Shown: one piece after another, positions 26,975 through 31,934 of the stretch | Position numbering within the stretch: position 1 is the first letter of the stretch | How the letters are laid out: each line of letters begins with the position of its first letter | Source of the DNA: a virus | Length of the DNA: 59,271 bases | Direction: 5' to 3' (one strand) | IMG/VR virus record: IMGVR_UViG_3300000576_000005 | Location: 10-59,280 of that record | Notes under the pieces: model-generated | Seen by the model: the letters and a program-made list of their open reading frames with translations, nothing else | Told to the model about the DNA's origin: nothing | Databases searched by the model: none | Made by a program: the position numbers and the translations under genes

Positions 26975-27547
26975 TCAAGTGAAATAGTTCCGAATGATCT
27001 CACTATATTTATGCTTTTCGAAATTCACAAATGGCTTCATCTTCATGATTCGAAACTTTATTTGTGGGAAGTAGATGGGATCAGTTATTCTTTTCTCCCA
27101 ACGGTCTAGATAATGTATCAGTTCTTCGAATATTACCATTGTGGTAATATCTATTTCTTTTTCCAGATACAGTCTAAGTAGTTTGGGATATTGTTCGGTT
27201 GTTACCAGAAAATTACTAACTAGTTCCTCATCTAGTTTAGTTATATCACTTTCGAAGAAGTACTTCAACGAATATTTACGTTTGAGGAATTTATTAGTGT
27301 TCTTAACAGCTTCTTCAGTGATTAGTTCACCGACCCATAAATCAGGTCTATCATGTAGATTAGAGATTAGATGATCTTCGAGGTTTTTATATTTCGAGAG
27401 TTTATCAAACATATAACGGTCATTTCTAGACTCGTAAGAACTATATGTAGCTCTTACTTTACCGTTATATTTAAAATAATCATATTTTTCGTTAGAGAAA
27501 TGTCGTTTTATTCCAAGATATTTTATGTAAGCTTCGAAACCATTCAT
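26975..27547 (-). CDS. gp59: Helicase loader gp59
   Basis: 190 residues; T4 gp59 has 217. It matches T4 in the N-terminal half: E-K-Y-D-Y-F-K-Y-N-G-K-V-R, then Y-x-x-R-N-D-R-Y-M-F-D-K-L-S-K-Y-K-N-L-E-D-H-L-I-S-N-L (T4: R-R-D-K-Y-F-F-Q-K-L-S-E-K-Y) and W-V-G-E-L. gp59 loads the gp41 helicase onto gp32-covered forks. It lies directly upstream of gp32 on the same strand, a good functional pairing. It overlaps the next gene by 4 bases. Confidence 0.85.
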   Translation of the reverse strand: MNGFEAYIKYLGIKRHFSNEKYDYFKYNGKVRATYSSYESRNDRYMFDKLSKYKNLEDHLISNLHDRPDLWVGELITEEAVKNTNKFLKRKYSLKYFFESDITKLDEELVSNFLVTTEQYPKLLRLYLEKEIDITTMVIFEELIHYLDRWEKRITDPIYFPQIKFRIMKMKPFVNFEKHKYSEIIRNYFT

Positions 27548-27771
27548 TCGTCATCATATTCATCTTCACCGGAAGGACCATAGACTTCTTCATAAGCTTC
27601 GTCGAATGCTTCATCAACACCTAGGCATTCATCTAGTGTATCACAGTCAAAGTCCGTGAAAATTTCAATAAGTGACTTGTAATATTCAGTGCGTGCTTTC
27701 GGTGAAGGGAAAACGACCATTGCTGTATTAATTAATTCAGATGCAATTACAGAACCTGTAGACCAAGACAT
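27544..27771 (-). CDS. Conserved small T4-like acidic protein, function unknown
   Basis: 75 residues: M-S-W-S-T-G-S-V-I-A-S-E-L-I-N-T, then E-Y-Y-K-S-L-I-E-I-F-T-D-F-D-C-D-T-L-D-E-C-L-G, then a strongly acidic tail. Proteins with the D-F/M-D-C-D-T-L-x-E-C core are common in T4-like phages of marine bacteria, located in the gp33/gp59/gp32 neighbourhood as here. The two cysteines are conserved in that pattern. No activity is known to me. Confidence 0.6.
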   Translation of the reverse strand: MSWSTGSVIASELINTAMVVFPSPKARTEYYKSLIEIFTDFDCDTLDECLGVDEAFDEAYEEVYGPSGEDEYDDE

Positions 27772-27783
27772 TATGAACTCCTT

Positions 27784-28023
27784 TTAAAATGGCAGACGTG
27801 CTGTTTTTGTATTCACTAGATTTAGATCTTCTGCCTCTAGTTGAATATTATTCTTTAGTAGTGAATTTTTTCGGATAAGTTCGGAGACAGTTTCCATTTC
27901 TAGATCATTAGTTTCGCAGTAATGAATCACTGCTTCTAGATAGGTCACATCGAGATCATAAACGATGTCTTCGATTATTTTATAGAATGTATTTGGTGAT
28001 AGAATATTGAGTTCTTCTTCCAT
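27784..28023 (-). CDS. gp33: Late transcription co-activator gp33
   Basis: 79 residues (T4: 112). The central helices F-Y-K-I-I-E-D-I-V-Y-D-L-D-V-T-Y-L-E-A-V-I-H-Y-C-E-T-N-D-L-E match T4 gp33 (I-I-E-K-M-V-E-E-F-G-M-S-Y-L-E-A-T-T-A-F-L-E-E-N-S-I), and the C-terminal A-E-D-L-N-L-V region matches A-I-D-E-N-L-L. gp33 links the gp45 sliding clamp to host RNA polymerase and, with gp55, activates late promoters. The expected C-terminal clamp-binding hydrophobic end is short (A-R-L-P-F). It starts where the HTH gene stops. Confidence 0.85.
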   Translation of the reverse strand: MEEELNILSPNTFYKIIEDIVYDLDVTYLEAVIHYCETNDLEMETVSELIRKNSLLKNNIQLEAEDLNLVNTKTARLPF

Positions 28024-28478
28024 TATTTACTCTTATTTTGTGTTATTTCATGTGTTTCAAAAAATTTGTTCAAATTATTTTTATTTTCTATAAATTGTTT
28101 AGCATAATCTGAAAGTTTTTGAGTAATTAAATTATGTCTGATCCATGATCTCCATTCATTCGAAATTATCGTGATGCGATTCGGTAGGTTTTTTGCACCG
28201 CTAACGGGGCGTTCTTCAACCTTAACGATATTCATCGCACGAGCCCTCCGCATAGTATTCTGAACAGTTGTGCGAGATACACCCGCTCGGGATGCAATTT
28301 CTGCGATACATCGGGTGCAGGACCCTTTTGATCGACATTCATCAGCTACAATCCTTAATACAGCTTGTTCACTTGTCGTGAAACTAGTTGCAAGTGATAA
28401 GGGAAGCGGACAGGTTGCAGCGAGTCGCCGACGCCGCTCAATTAATATATGATTTTTCGAAAATATATACATCTTCAT
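28023..28478 (-). CDS. Helix-turn-helix DNA-binding protein of alphaproteobacterial type
   Basis: 151 residues. Core: F-T-T-S-E-Q-A-V-L-R-I-V-A-D-E, C-T-R-C-I-A-E-I-A-S-R-A-G-V-S-R-T-T-V-Q-N-T-M-R-R-A-R (a winged HTH recognition helix), E-E-R-P-V-S-G-A-K-N-L-P-N and S-N-E-W-R-S-W. I recognise this layout from chromosomal and plasmid HTH proteins common in Rhizobiales and related bacteria. Codon use over the first two thirds is much richer in G and C than its neighbours, indicating recent capture; the C-terminal ~40 residues are AT-rich and phage-like. It sits at the head of the gp33 gene pair and could regulate or co-opt host replication or transcription. Confidence 0.7.
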   Translation of the reverse strand: MKMYIFSKNHILIERRRRLAATCPLPLSLATSFTTSEQAVLRIVADECRSKGSCTRCIAEIASRAGVSRTTVQNTMRRARAMNIVKVEERPVSGAKNLPNRITIISNEWRSWIRHNLITQKLSDYAKQFIENKNNLNKFFETHEITQNKSK

Positions 28479-28479
28479 G

Positions 28480-28827
28480 TTAATTATCTTTTATTTCGTT
28501 TAATGCATATTCCTGTGCTTCTTCTACGGTATTGAAAGGTATATTCTTATAAGTAATTCTGTCTCCAAAAACTGAATACTTACGATCTACTACAGCATAT
28601 TCCAAATCAGGATGAGTATAGATAACACCTAATCCCTTTTTCTTTTTTGTCCAATACTTTTCTGGAATAACTTTACACTTTTCAAATATTCGATTTGCTA
28701 GTTCTTGCCCATCTTTTACTACTTGATCAGCAAAGGCCGCACGTTCTTGATGTGTTGAACCACGTTTCTGTGCTAGTTCTCGGTCCATTTTAACACTTTT
28801 GGGTATTGGTATATATGTGATAGTCAT
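28480..28827 (-). CDS. Unknown protein next to the tmRNA remnant
   Basis: 115 residues. A-Q-K-R-G-S-T-H-Q-E-R-A-A-F-A-D-Q-V-V-K-D-G-Q-E-L is helical and charged. The C-terminal half (E-Y-A-V-V-D-R-K-Y-S-V-F-G-D-R-I-T-Y, then F-N-T-V-E-E-A-Q-E-Y-A-L-N-E) is an alpha/beta pattern with an E-E-A-x-x-Y-A end seen in many small phage proteins. AAAAGGAT before the ATG is a good ribosome-binding site. It is separated by 18 bases from the truncated tmRNA copy. No function is assigned. Confidence 0.5.
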   Translation of the reverse strand: MTITYIPIPKSVKMDRELAQKRGSTHQERAAFADQVVKDGQELANRIFEKCKVIPEKYWTKKKKGLGVIYTHPDLEYAVVDRKYSVFGDRITYKNIPFNTVEEAQEYALNEIKDN

Positions 28828-28845
28828 AGTATATCCTTTTGGAAA

Positions 28846-28909
28846 GTGGGTCCGTTCTGTTTCGAGGTGGAACCCATACCCAGAGTAATTACGCTGCTAG
28901 AGCAAAATC
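28846..28909 (-). pseudogene. Truncated second copy of the tmRNA coding-RNA 3' end
   Basis: This stretch is a diverged copy (roughly three quarters identical by eye over ~55 bases) of the 3' part of the tmRNA coding RNA beyond the HNH gene. It reads, on the minus strand, the last tag codons F-A-L-A-A-stop (stop at 28889-28891), then CTCTGGGTATGGG and a hairpin T-G-G-G-T / A-C-C-C-A with a bulged T and a CC/GG inner pair. The intact copy has the same hairpin as T-G-G-G-C / G-C-T-C-A, a compensatory change, so both were functional RNA at some time. No resume codon or pseudoknot precedes it: the copy is cut off by the HNH leader. Confidence 0.75.
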
Positions 28910-28917
28910 CCCAGTTA

Positions 28918-28925
28918 TATAAATA
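28918..28925 (+). promoter_or_regulatory. Late promoter of HNH gene 1
   Basis: Exact TATAAATA on the plus strand, 76 bases before the HNH start codon. The same motif stands at the same relative place before the second HNH gene at 45.2 kb, with a similar structured leader after it. Confidence 0.65.
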
Positions 28926-28935
28926 TGTTATAATT

Positions 28936-28965
28936 GCTAATCACGGGTCTGTCAACCCTATTAGC
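28936..28965 (+). promoter_or_regulatory. Structured 5' leader hairpin of HNH gene 1
   Basis: Outer stem GCTAAT/ATTAGC and inner stem GGGT/ACCC, 30 bases overall. The leader of the second HNH gene folds identically with different bases (GTTAGT/ACTAAC, GGTA/TACC). Both are followed by TCTAGAACT, which can pair with AGTTCCAG overlapping the ribosome-binding site. Confidence 0.65.
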
Positions 28966-29001
28966 TCTAGAACTATAGCATTTAATCCAAGGAGTTCCAG
29001 C

Positions 29002-29718
29002 ATGTTTATTTATAATATTCTATCCAGTATACCACACAATCCGCATTATCTCAACCGTTATTTTAAATTCATTAAAGGTTGTCAAAAAGTCAACGAAAAC
29101 TTTGACGGATACACCGAAAAACACCACATCTGTCCTAGATCACTATTTCCAGAATACAAATCATTTGGAAAACATTCTTGGAATAAAGCTGTTCTTACAG
29201 CGAGACAACATTTCATAGCTCATTGGATTTTATGGAAATCTTATCCAGATAGTAAATATATGATTCGTGCCTTTTGGTTAATGAGTCACTCGAGAGAAGT
29301 AGCAAAAGTAGATTCTAGAACCTATTCTAAGTTATCAGAAGAATACAGTGAAAAAGTTAGAAATACAGCTAAAAAAAGAGTAGAAAACGGTACTCATAAC
29401 TTTCTAAATGGCGAAATAACAAGAAAAAGAATAAAAGACGGCACATATCACTTTTTAGGTCCAGAAAATAATAAAAAAAGAGTAGAAAACGGTACTCATA
29501 ACTTCCTAGGTGGTGAAATACAAAGAAAAGCACATAGGAAAAGAGTTGAAGATGGTACACATCATTGCATCGGGATGGTGCCTTGCTATGATAAAAGAGG
29601 TAATTTTAATAGAGTTTCAAGAGAATTTTATCTTGATCAAACAGGTCCAAAAATTAATTGGGAATATATTCATGTTTCTTCAAAAGAAGGCAAAAAGAGA
29701 AAATTCATAAATCTATAA
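29002..29718 (+). CDS. HNH homing endonuclease 1
   Basis: 238 residues from an ATG preceded by AAGGAG. The N-terminal domain has P-H-N-P-H-Y-L-N-R-Y-x-K-F-I and the HNH-like core Y-T-E-K-H-H-I-C-P-R-S-L-F, then H-S-W-N-K-A-V-L-T-A-R-Q-H-F-I-A-H-W. The second half is a series of four short repeats of the form K-R-V-E-N-G-T-H-N-F-L-x-G-E, reminiscent of modular DNA-binding repeats (NUMOD-like) in phage homing enzymes. It lies opposite in strand to the tmRNA, between the intact tmRNA 3' end and a truncated copy of it. It is closely related to the gene at 45.3 kb. Mobility is inferred. Confidence 0.85.
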   Translation: MFIYNILSSIPHNPHYLNRYFKFIKGCQKVNENFDGYTEKHHICPRSLFPEYKSFGKHSWNKAVLTARQHFIAHWILWKSYPDSKYMIRAFWLMSHSREVAKVDSRTYSKLSEEYSEKVRNTAKKRVENGTHNFLNGEITRKRIKDGTYHFLGPENNKKRVENGTHNFLGGEIQRKAHRKRVEDGTHHCIGMVPCYDKRGNFNRVSREFYLDQTGPKINWEYIHVSSKEGKKRKFINL

Positions 29719-29755
29719 TAAAAATGAGCCCGTTGGTTAATAAGGTGGAGCCCAT
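29719..29755 (-). terminator. Terminator at the 3' end of the tmRNA
   Basis: Hairpin ATGGGC / GCTCAT with a bulged T and an inner CC/GG pair, followed on the minus strand by TTTTT. It lies directly at the convergent end of the HNH gene. Confidence 0.6.
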
Positions 29756-29891
29756 ACCCCAGAGATTATGCAGCTAGTGCTGCAATCTCATTATCGTTAA
29801 ATGCGACATTTGTGTTTATACTCTTTAACGTAGCTGTCTACGACTGTCTAACACGGTTTTTATTACAGATTAGCGAGCCTGTTTCGCCCCC
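29724..29891 (-). ncRNA. tmRNA coding RNA piece with tag AFNDNEIAALAA
   Basis: 5' end GGGGGCG pairs with the acceptor piece. P2 strand follows, then a hairpin-rich section (CGTAG/CTACG, GTGTT/AACAC) in the PK1 position. The resume codon GCA (29802-29804) is preceded by TGTC, comparable to the TAGTC before the E. coli resume codon. The frame then reads FNDNEIAALAA and stops at 29766-29768. The A-L-A-A end is the recognised degradation signal for ClpXP-type proteases. Confidence 0.88.
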
Positions 29892-29895
29892 ATCA

Positions 29896-30001
29896 GAAAT
29901 ACAAGAGAAGGATTCGAACCTTCAATGACTTCTCCTTAAGAGGTCTCCCACAACATTACTTGTTTCGGGTCGCCTTTACCATTCGACGTATCTTGTATTT
30001 C
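29896..30001 (-). tRNA. tRNA-like structure in the tmRNA intervening segment (anticodon not assignable)
   Basis: It fills almost the whole gap between the tmRNA CCA and the coding RNA 5' end. An 11-bp perfect helix (29991-30001 with 29896-29906) closes it. Adjacent to this is a canonical T arm, GAAGG-TTCGAAT-CCTTC (29907-29923), and a D arm with GTCG/CGAC stem and AATGGTAAAGG loop (29969-29987). The region where an anticodon arm should be is too long: one hairpin (ACAA-GTAATG-TTGT flanked by CCC/GGG) and a second one with loop TTAAGGA. So it is either a class II tRNA with odd arms, a degenerate tRNA, or a tRNA-shaped processing signal. No CCA is encoded. Confidence 0.6.
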
Positions 30002-30064
30002 TGGTGGAGGCGCCGGGTACCGCCCCCGGGTATAATCTGTTTATTCTACCTAGCTTCAATCAAC
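30002..30064 (-). ncRNA. tmRNA acceptor RNA piece
   Basis: Contains the P2 strand (30033-30040), a T-arm-like hairpin CCGGG-loop-CCCGG (30013-30029, loop GGCGGTA), the 3' acceptor strand CGCCTCC and ACCA. The T-loop differs from the TTCRANT consensus, as I recall also for alphaproteobacterial acceptor pieces. The 5' end is estimated from the promoter position. Confidence 0.85.
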
Positions 30065-30072
30065 AGTAACAC

Positions 30073-30080
30073 TATTTATA
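30073..30080 (-). promoter_or_regulatory. Late promoter of the tmRNA
   Basis: Exact TATAAATA on the minus strand. A start about 6-8 bases downstream would give a transcript beginning directly at the acceptor RNA piece. Confidence 0.65.
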
Positions 30081-30099
30081 TCATAATGATTTCGAAGAG

Positions 30100-30279
30100 T
30101 CAAGGACTAATTTCAGAAAGTTTATAGTGCTTATAACCTTCATTTATCATGTTCATCATATTTAAATTATTTCTGAATCTGAGCCGTATAATAAGATCGA
30201 CATCATATGATACAGAAAATCTAGTTTTAAGCATTTGATTCAGAATTTTTTGTCTAATATTAAATTTTAGTGTTTTCAT
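30100..30279 (-). CDS. Microprotein of overlapping chain 1 (member b)
   Basis: 59 residues: M-K-T-L-K-F-N-I-R-Q-K-I-L-N-Q, ending M-I-N-E-G-Y-K-H-Y-K-L-S-E-I-S-P. It has the same length as the gene upstream and aligns along its length with it (I-R-Q-K-I-L ... N-N-L-N-M-M-N-M-I-N-E against I-Q-E-K-L-I ... R-N-F-S-L-N-I-L-V-N-M-I-N-E). The start codon lies inside the last codons of that gene (20-base overlap). Basic, aromatic and hydrophobic; no membrane segment. Function unknown. Confidence 0.55.
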   Translation of the reverse strand: MKTLKFNIRQKILNQMLKTRFSVSYDVDLIIRLRFRNNLNMMNMINEGYKHYKLSEISP

Positions 30280-30439
30280 TTATCATATTCACAAGAATAT
30301 TGAGACTAAAATTTCTGAAAAAGAAATTACGATACTTATAATCAATCATTTGAACAGTACATGAGTTATAGACTTCGAAAGTGTGGTCTATCAATTTTTC
30401 TTGTATAATATATCCTACTGGTTTCATTATATAAGTCAT
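30260..30439 (-). CDS. Microprotein of overlapping chain 1 (member a)
   Basis: 59 residues from MTYIMKPVGYIIQEKLIDHT, or 55 if the second ATG (M-K-P-V) is used, which would fit the M-K-x-[VL] start of the other microgenes. C-terminus F-S-L-N-I-L-V-N-M-I-N-E-N-T-K-I. Its start overlaps the stop of the upstream gene (ATGA) and its last codons contain the start of the paralogous next gene. Function unknown; paralogy with its neighbour supports that it is real. Confidence 0.55.
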   Translation of the reverse strand: MTYIMKPVGYIIQEKLIDHTFEVYNSCTVQMIDYKYRNFFFRNFSLNILVNMINENTKI

Positions 30440-30705
30440 TTTTTTAAAAGATTTTCTATTTCCTTAATTTCTTTTTCAATATATTTTTTTTGATTATACA
30501 ATTCATTCAATGCATCTTTTATATTTTCGGTGTTAGGATTTTTATATAATTCTTTACCAATTGCAACAAAAACATCACCAATGTTTTTGATTGCGTTGCC
30601 AGATGATTTTATTTTATTTCTAGATGCTACAGATTCATTAATACTAAGAATTTTAGTTACTTCTTCTATAATAGATTGATGTAGTTCATTATTTTTTTTA
30701 AACAT
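30436..30705 (-). CDS. Small helical protein, unknown
   Basis: 89 residues, almost entirely predicted helix: I-I-E-E-V-T-K-I-L-S-I-N-E-S in the first third and a charged coiled-coil end (L-N-E-L-Y-N-Q-K-K-Y-I-E-K-E-I-K-E-I-E-N). AAAAGGAAAT precedes the start. It heads the short chain with the two microgenes, overlapping the first by 4 bases, and is itself only ~50 bases after the endolysin. I do not recognise it. Confidence 0.5.
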   Translation of the reverse strand: MFKKNNELHQSIIEEVTKILSINESVASRNKIKSSGNAIKNIGDVFVAIGKELYKNPNTENIKDALNELYNQKKYIEKEIKEIENLLKK

Positions 30706-30757
30706 TTTTATTTCCTTTTATTTAAAAGATTCAAGTATATTTATTAAATTTTAGTAT

Positions 30758-31552
30758 TCAGAGTCTTGCGGCCTGAATGTGCATCCAATCCCAATTCCTA
30801 GCCCTACCTAGTGAAATCCAGCCTTCATCTTCCCAAATTTGCCAGAATGGTATAGCATCTCTCTGTGCTAATCTTGCTCTTGAAGAATCCCATCTAAGTT
30901 GATTCTCTTCTGGGGAAAAATCGATTGCTGCCGCGAAGGCATGTGTACTCAATCTACTAGAACCACGCATATTCCGATTATTATAACAACCACCAAACAG
31001 ATCAATACCTAGATCAGCACGTTGTCTAGCATCATAAGTTGCTGCAATACGCTCAAAACATCTTAGTGCTGATTCGGCACATCTTGAATTGATAGTAAAT
31101 CTGTTGATTTTCTGTCTCTTGTTCCAAGCAATTTTCATAGTAAAAGGTAGATCAATCATCGTGTGATTTTCACCGGGATTACCATAGAAGGCTCTTAAAT
31201 CAGACGTAGCTTGTGTTGGCCAGCGATTTGATTGCACTGGAAGATTATCATCTGGTCTAGGCTTTCTTGTTTCTTCTGTTGAAACATCCTTACCAGCAAA
31301 GACTTCAAAAGCATATCGTGTCTGTGGTCCCATGAAACCATCAATAGCACCGACTTCAATATCTGCCAGTTTACAGACAAGTTGCTTTGCACCGATGATA
31401 CTTCTTGATTTACTCCAACCACTATTGGAATGGCCATGTTTGGACAAGAATTCATTGATTGCACTATGACTTTGTGGACCGATGATACCATCAATTCGGC
31501 CATGATAATGTCCCTGTGATTGTAGTGCGTTTTGTAGTGTTCTGTTATTCAT
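30758..31552 (-). CDS. Endolysin: two peptidoglycan-binding repeats plus M15 peptidase
   Basis: 264 residues. Residues ~5-35 and ~55-85 are peptidoglycan-binding type 1 repeats, each with the G-x-I/M-G-P-Q-[ST] signature (D-G-I-I-G-P-Q-S and D-G-F-M-G-P-Q-T). After a polar linker the C-terminal half is a zinc D,D/L,D-carboxypeptidase-like M15 domain: S-T-H-A-F-A-A-A-I-D-F (H204, D211) and W-D-W-M-H-I-Q (H258). No signal peptide or membrane anchor, so it should need a holin to reach the wall; none is clearly recognised next to it. It is a separate enzyme from the M15 domain on the spike. Confidence 0.88.
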   Translation of the reverse strand: MNNRTLQNALQSQGHYHGRIDGIIGPQSHSAINEFLSKHGHSNSGWSKSRSIIGAKQLVCKLADIEVGAIDGFMGPQTRYAFEVFAGKDVSTEETRKPRPDDNLPVQSNRWPTQATSDLRAFYGNPGENHTMIDLPFTMKIAWNKRQKINRFTINSRCAESALRCFERIAATYDARQRADLGIDLFGGCYNNRNMRGSSRLSTHAFAAAIDFSPEENQLRWDSSRARLAQRDAIPFWQIWEDEGWISLGRARNWDWMHIQAARL

Positions 31553-31718
31553 TTAGTTTCCTTTCTGGTAGTATTAGTCTATGTATTCTAATATTAAATA
31601 TTTTCATTTCAATATTATGATAAGGTATGTTTAGGTGTTCAGAATATAAATTTTTATTAACTATATTTAAAAGAACACGTTCTCTGATATATTCCTTTAC
31701 AGATTTCCTTCGTTCACC
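31545..31718 (-). pseudogene. Decayed microgene of chain 2 (start codon lost)
   Basis: Open frame R-K-S-V-K-E-Y-I-R-E-R-V-L-L-N-I-V-N-K to L-I-L-P-E-R-K-L-N-E-stop. It has the K-S-V-K start of the microgene family and the expected position directly after another member, but the initiator is AGG (31707-31709) where ATG is expected, and no usable alternative start is seen nearby. Its end overlaps the endolysin start as functional members overlap their neighbours. It may be a decayed gene or a sequencing variant; otherwise this interval contains nothing else. Confidence 0.45.
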
Positions 31719-31724
31719 TTATAT

Positions 31725-31934
31725 TTAATCAAAATCTGGTATATGTAAATATCTTTTTACGTGATTGATCACACCAAGCCTGATTTTTCTTTCTATAAGT
31801 TTTTCCAAATTATTCGTTACTTCATATGCTGATGCCGAATGATGATTCACATAATCGTAAACATACGTCATTTCTAGACTTTCACCTAGACCAAATTTAT
31901 CATTTTCATTTATCAGATCATTTAGTGATTTCAT
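31725..31934 (-). CDS. Microprotein of overlapping chain 2 (member b)
   Basis: 69 residues, M-K-S-L-N-D-L-I-N-E to K-R-Y-L-H-I-P-D-F-D. It is a paralogue of the gene just upstream: L-E-M-T-Y-V-Y-D-Y-V-N-H-H and R-K-I-R-L-G-V-I-N-H-V-K-R-Y-L against L-E-L-L-M-I-Y-D-N-V-R-H-L and K-K-T-R-S-G-V-F-L-L-R-E-Y-F. Its ATG lies within the sequence GATGAAATCACTAAATGA that also ends the upstream gene (17-base overlap). Function unknown. Confidence 0.65.
   Translation of the reverse strand: MKSLNDLINENDKFGLGESLEMTYVYDYVNHHSASAYEVTNNLEKLIERKIRLGVINHVKRYLHIPDFD

Larger units (their letters stand above)
29719..30066 (-). ncRNA. ssrA: Two-piece (circularly permuted) tmRNA precursor
   Basis: Order on the minus strand: acceptor RNA with CCA end, 110-base intervening segment, coding RNA with tag. 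Support: (1) acceptor stem GGGGGCG (29885-29891) with CGCCTCC (30006-30012), 7 bp, including a G-U at position 3-70, the alanine identity pair; (2) discriminator A and encoded CCA ending at 30002; (3) helix P2, TAATCTGT (29865-29872) with ACAGATTA (30033-30040), 8 bp perfect; (4) tag reading frame AFNDNEIAALAA-stop; (5) hairpin plus T-run at the 3' end; (6) TATAAATA late promoter just upstream. The permuted order is that of alphaproteobacterial ssrA. It should rescue stalled ribosomes and tag peptides for proteolysis. Confidence 0.92.

Noticed and set aside
28846-28909. A second functional tmRNA
   Set aside because: Only the last tag codons and the 3' hairpin are present; resume codon, pseudoknot, P2 and acceptor strand are missing, so it is a remnant.
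28846-29001. N-terminal extension of HNH gene 1 (about 50 codons)
   Set aside because: It would be read through the tmRNA remnant, the late promoter and the leader hairpin; AAGGAG and homology with the second HNH gene fix the start at 29002.
29006-29013. TATAAATA on the minus strand inside the start of HNH gene 1
   Set aside because: It encodes the F-I-Y-N start of the protein and lies far from a suitable gene; probably chance in AT-rich coding sequence.
29896-30001. Ordinary leucine tRNA (loop TTAAGGA)
   Set aside because: The stem around that loop has a mismatch, an additional hairpin sits between D arm and this arm, no CCA is encoded, and it would have a short variable region unlike leucine tRNAs. 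Kept only as tRNA-like.
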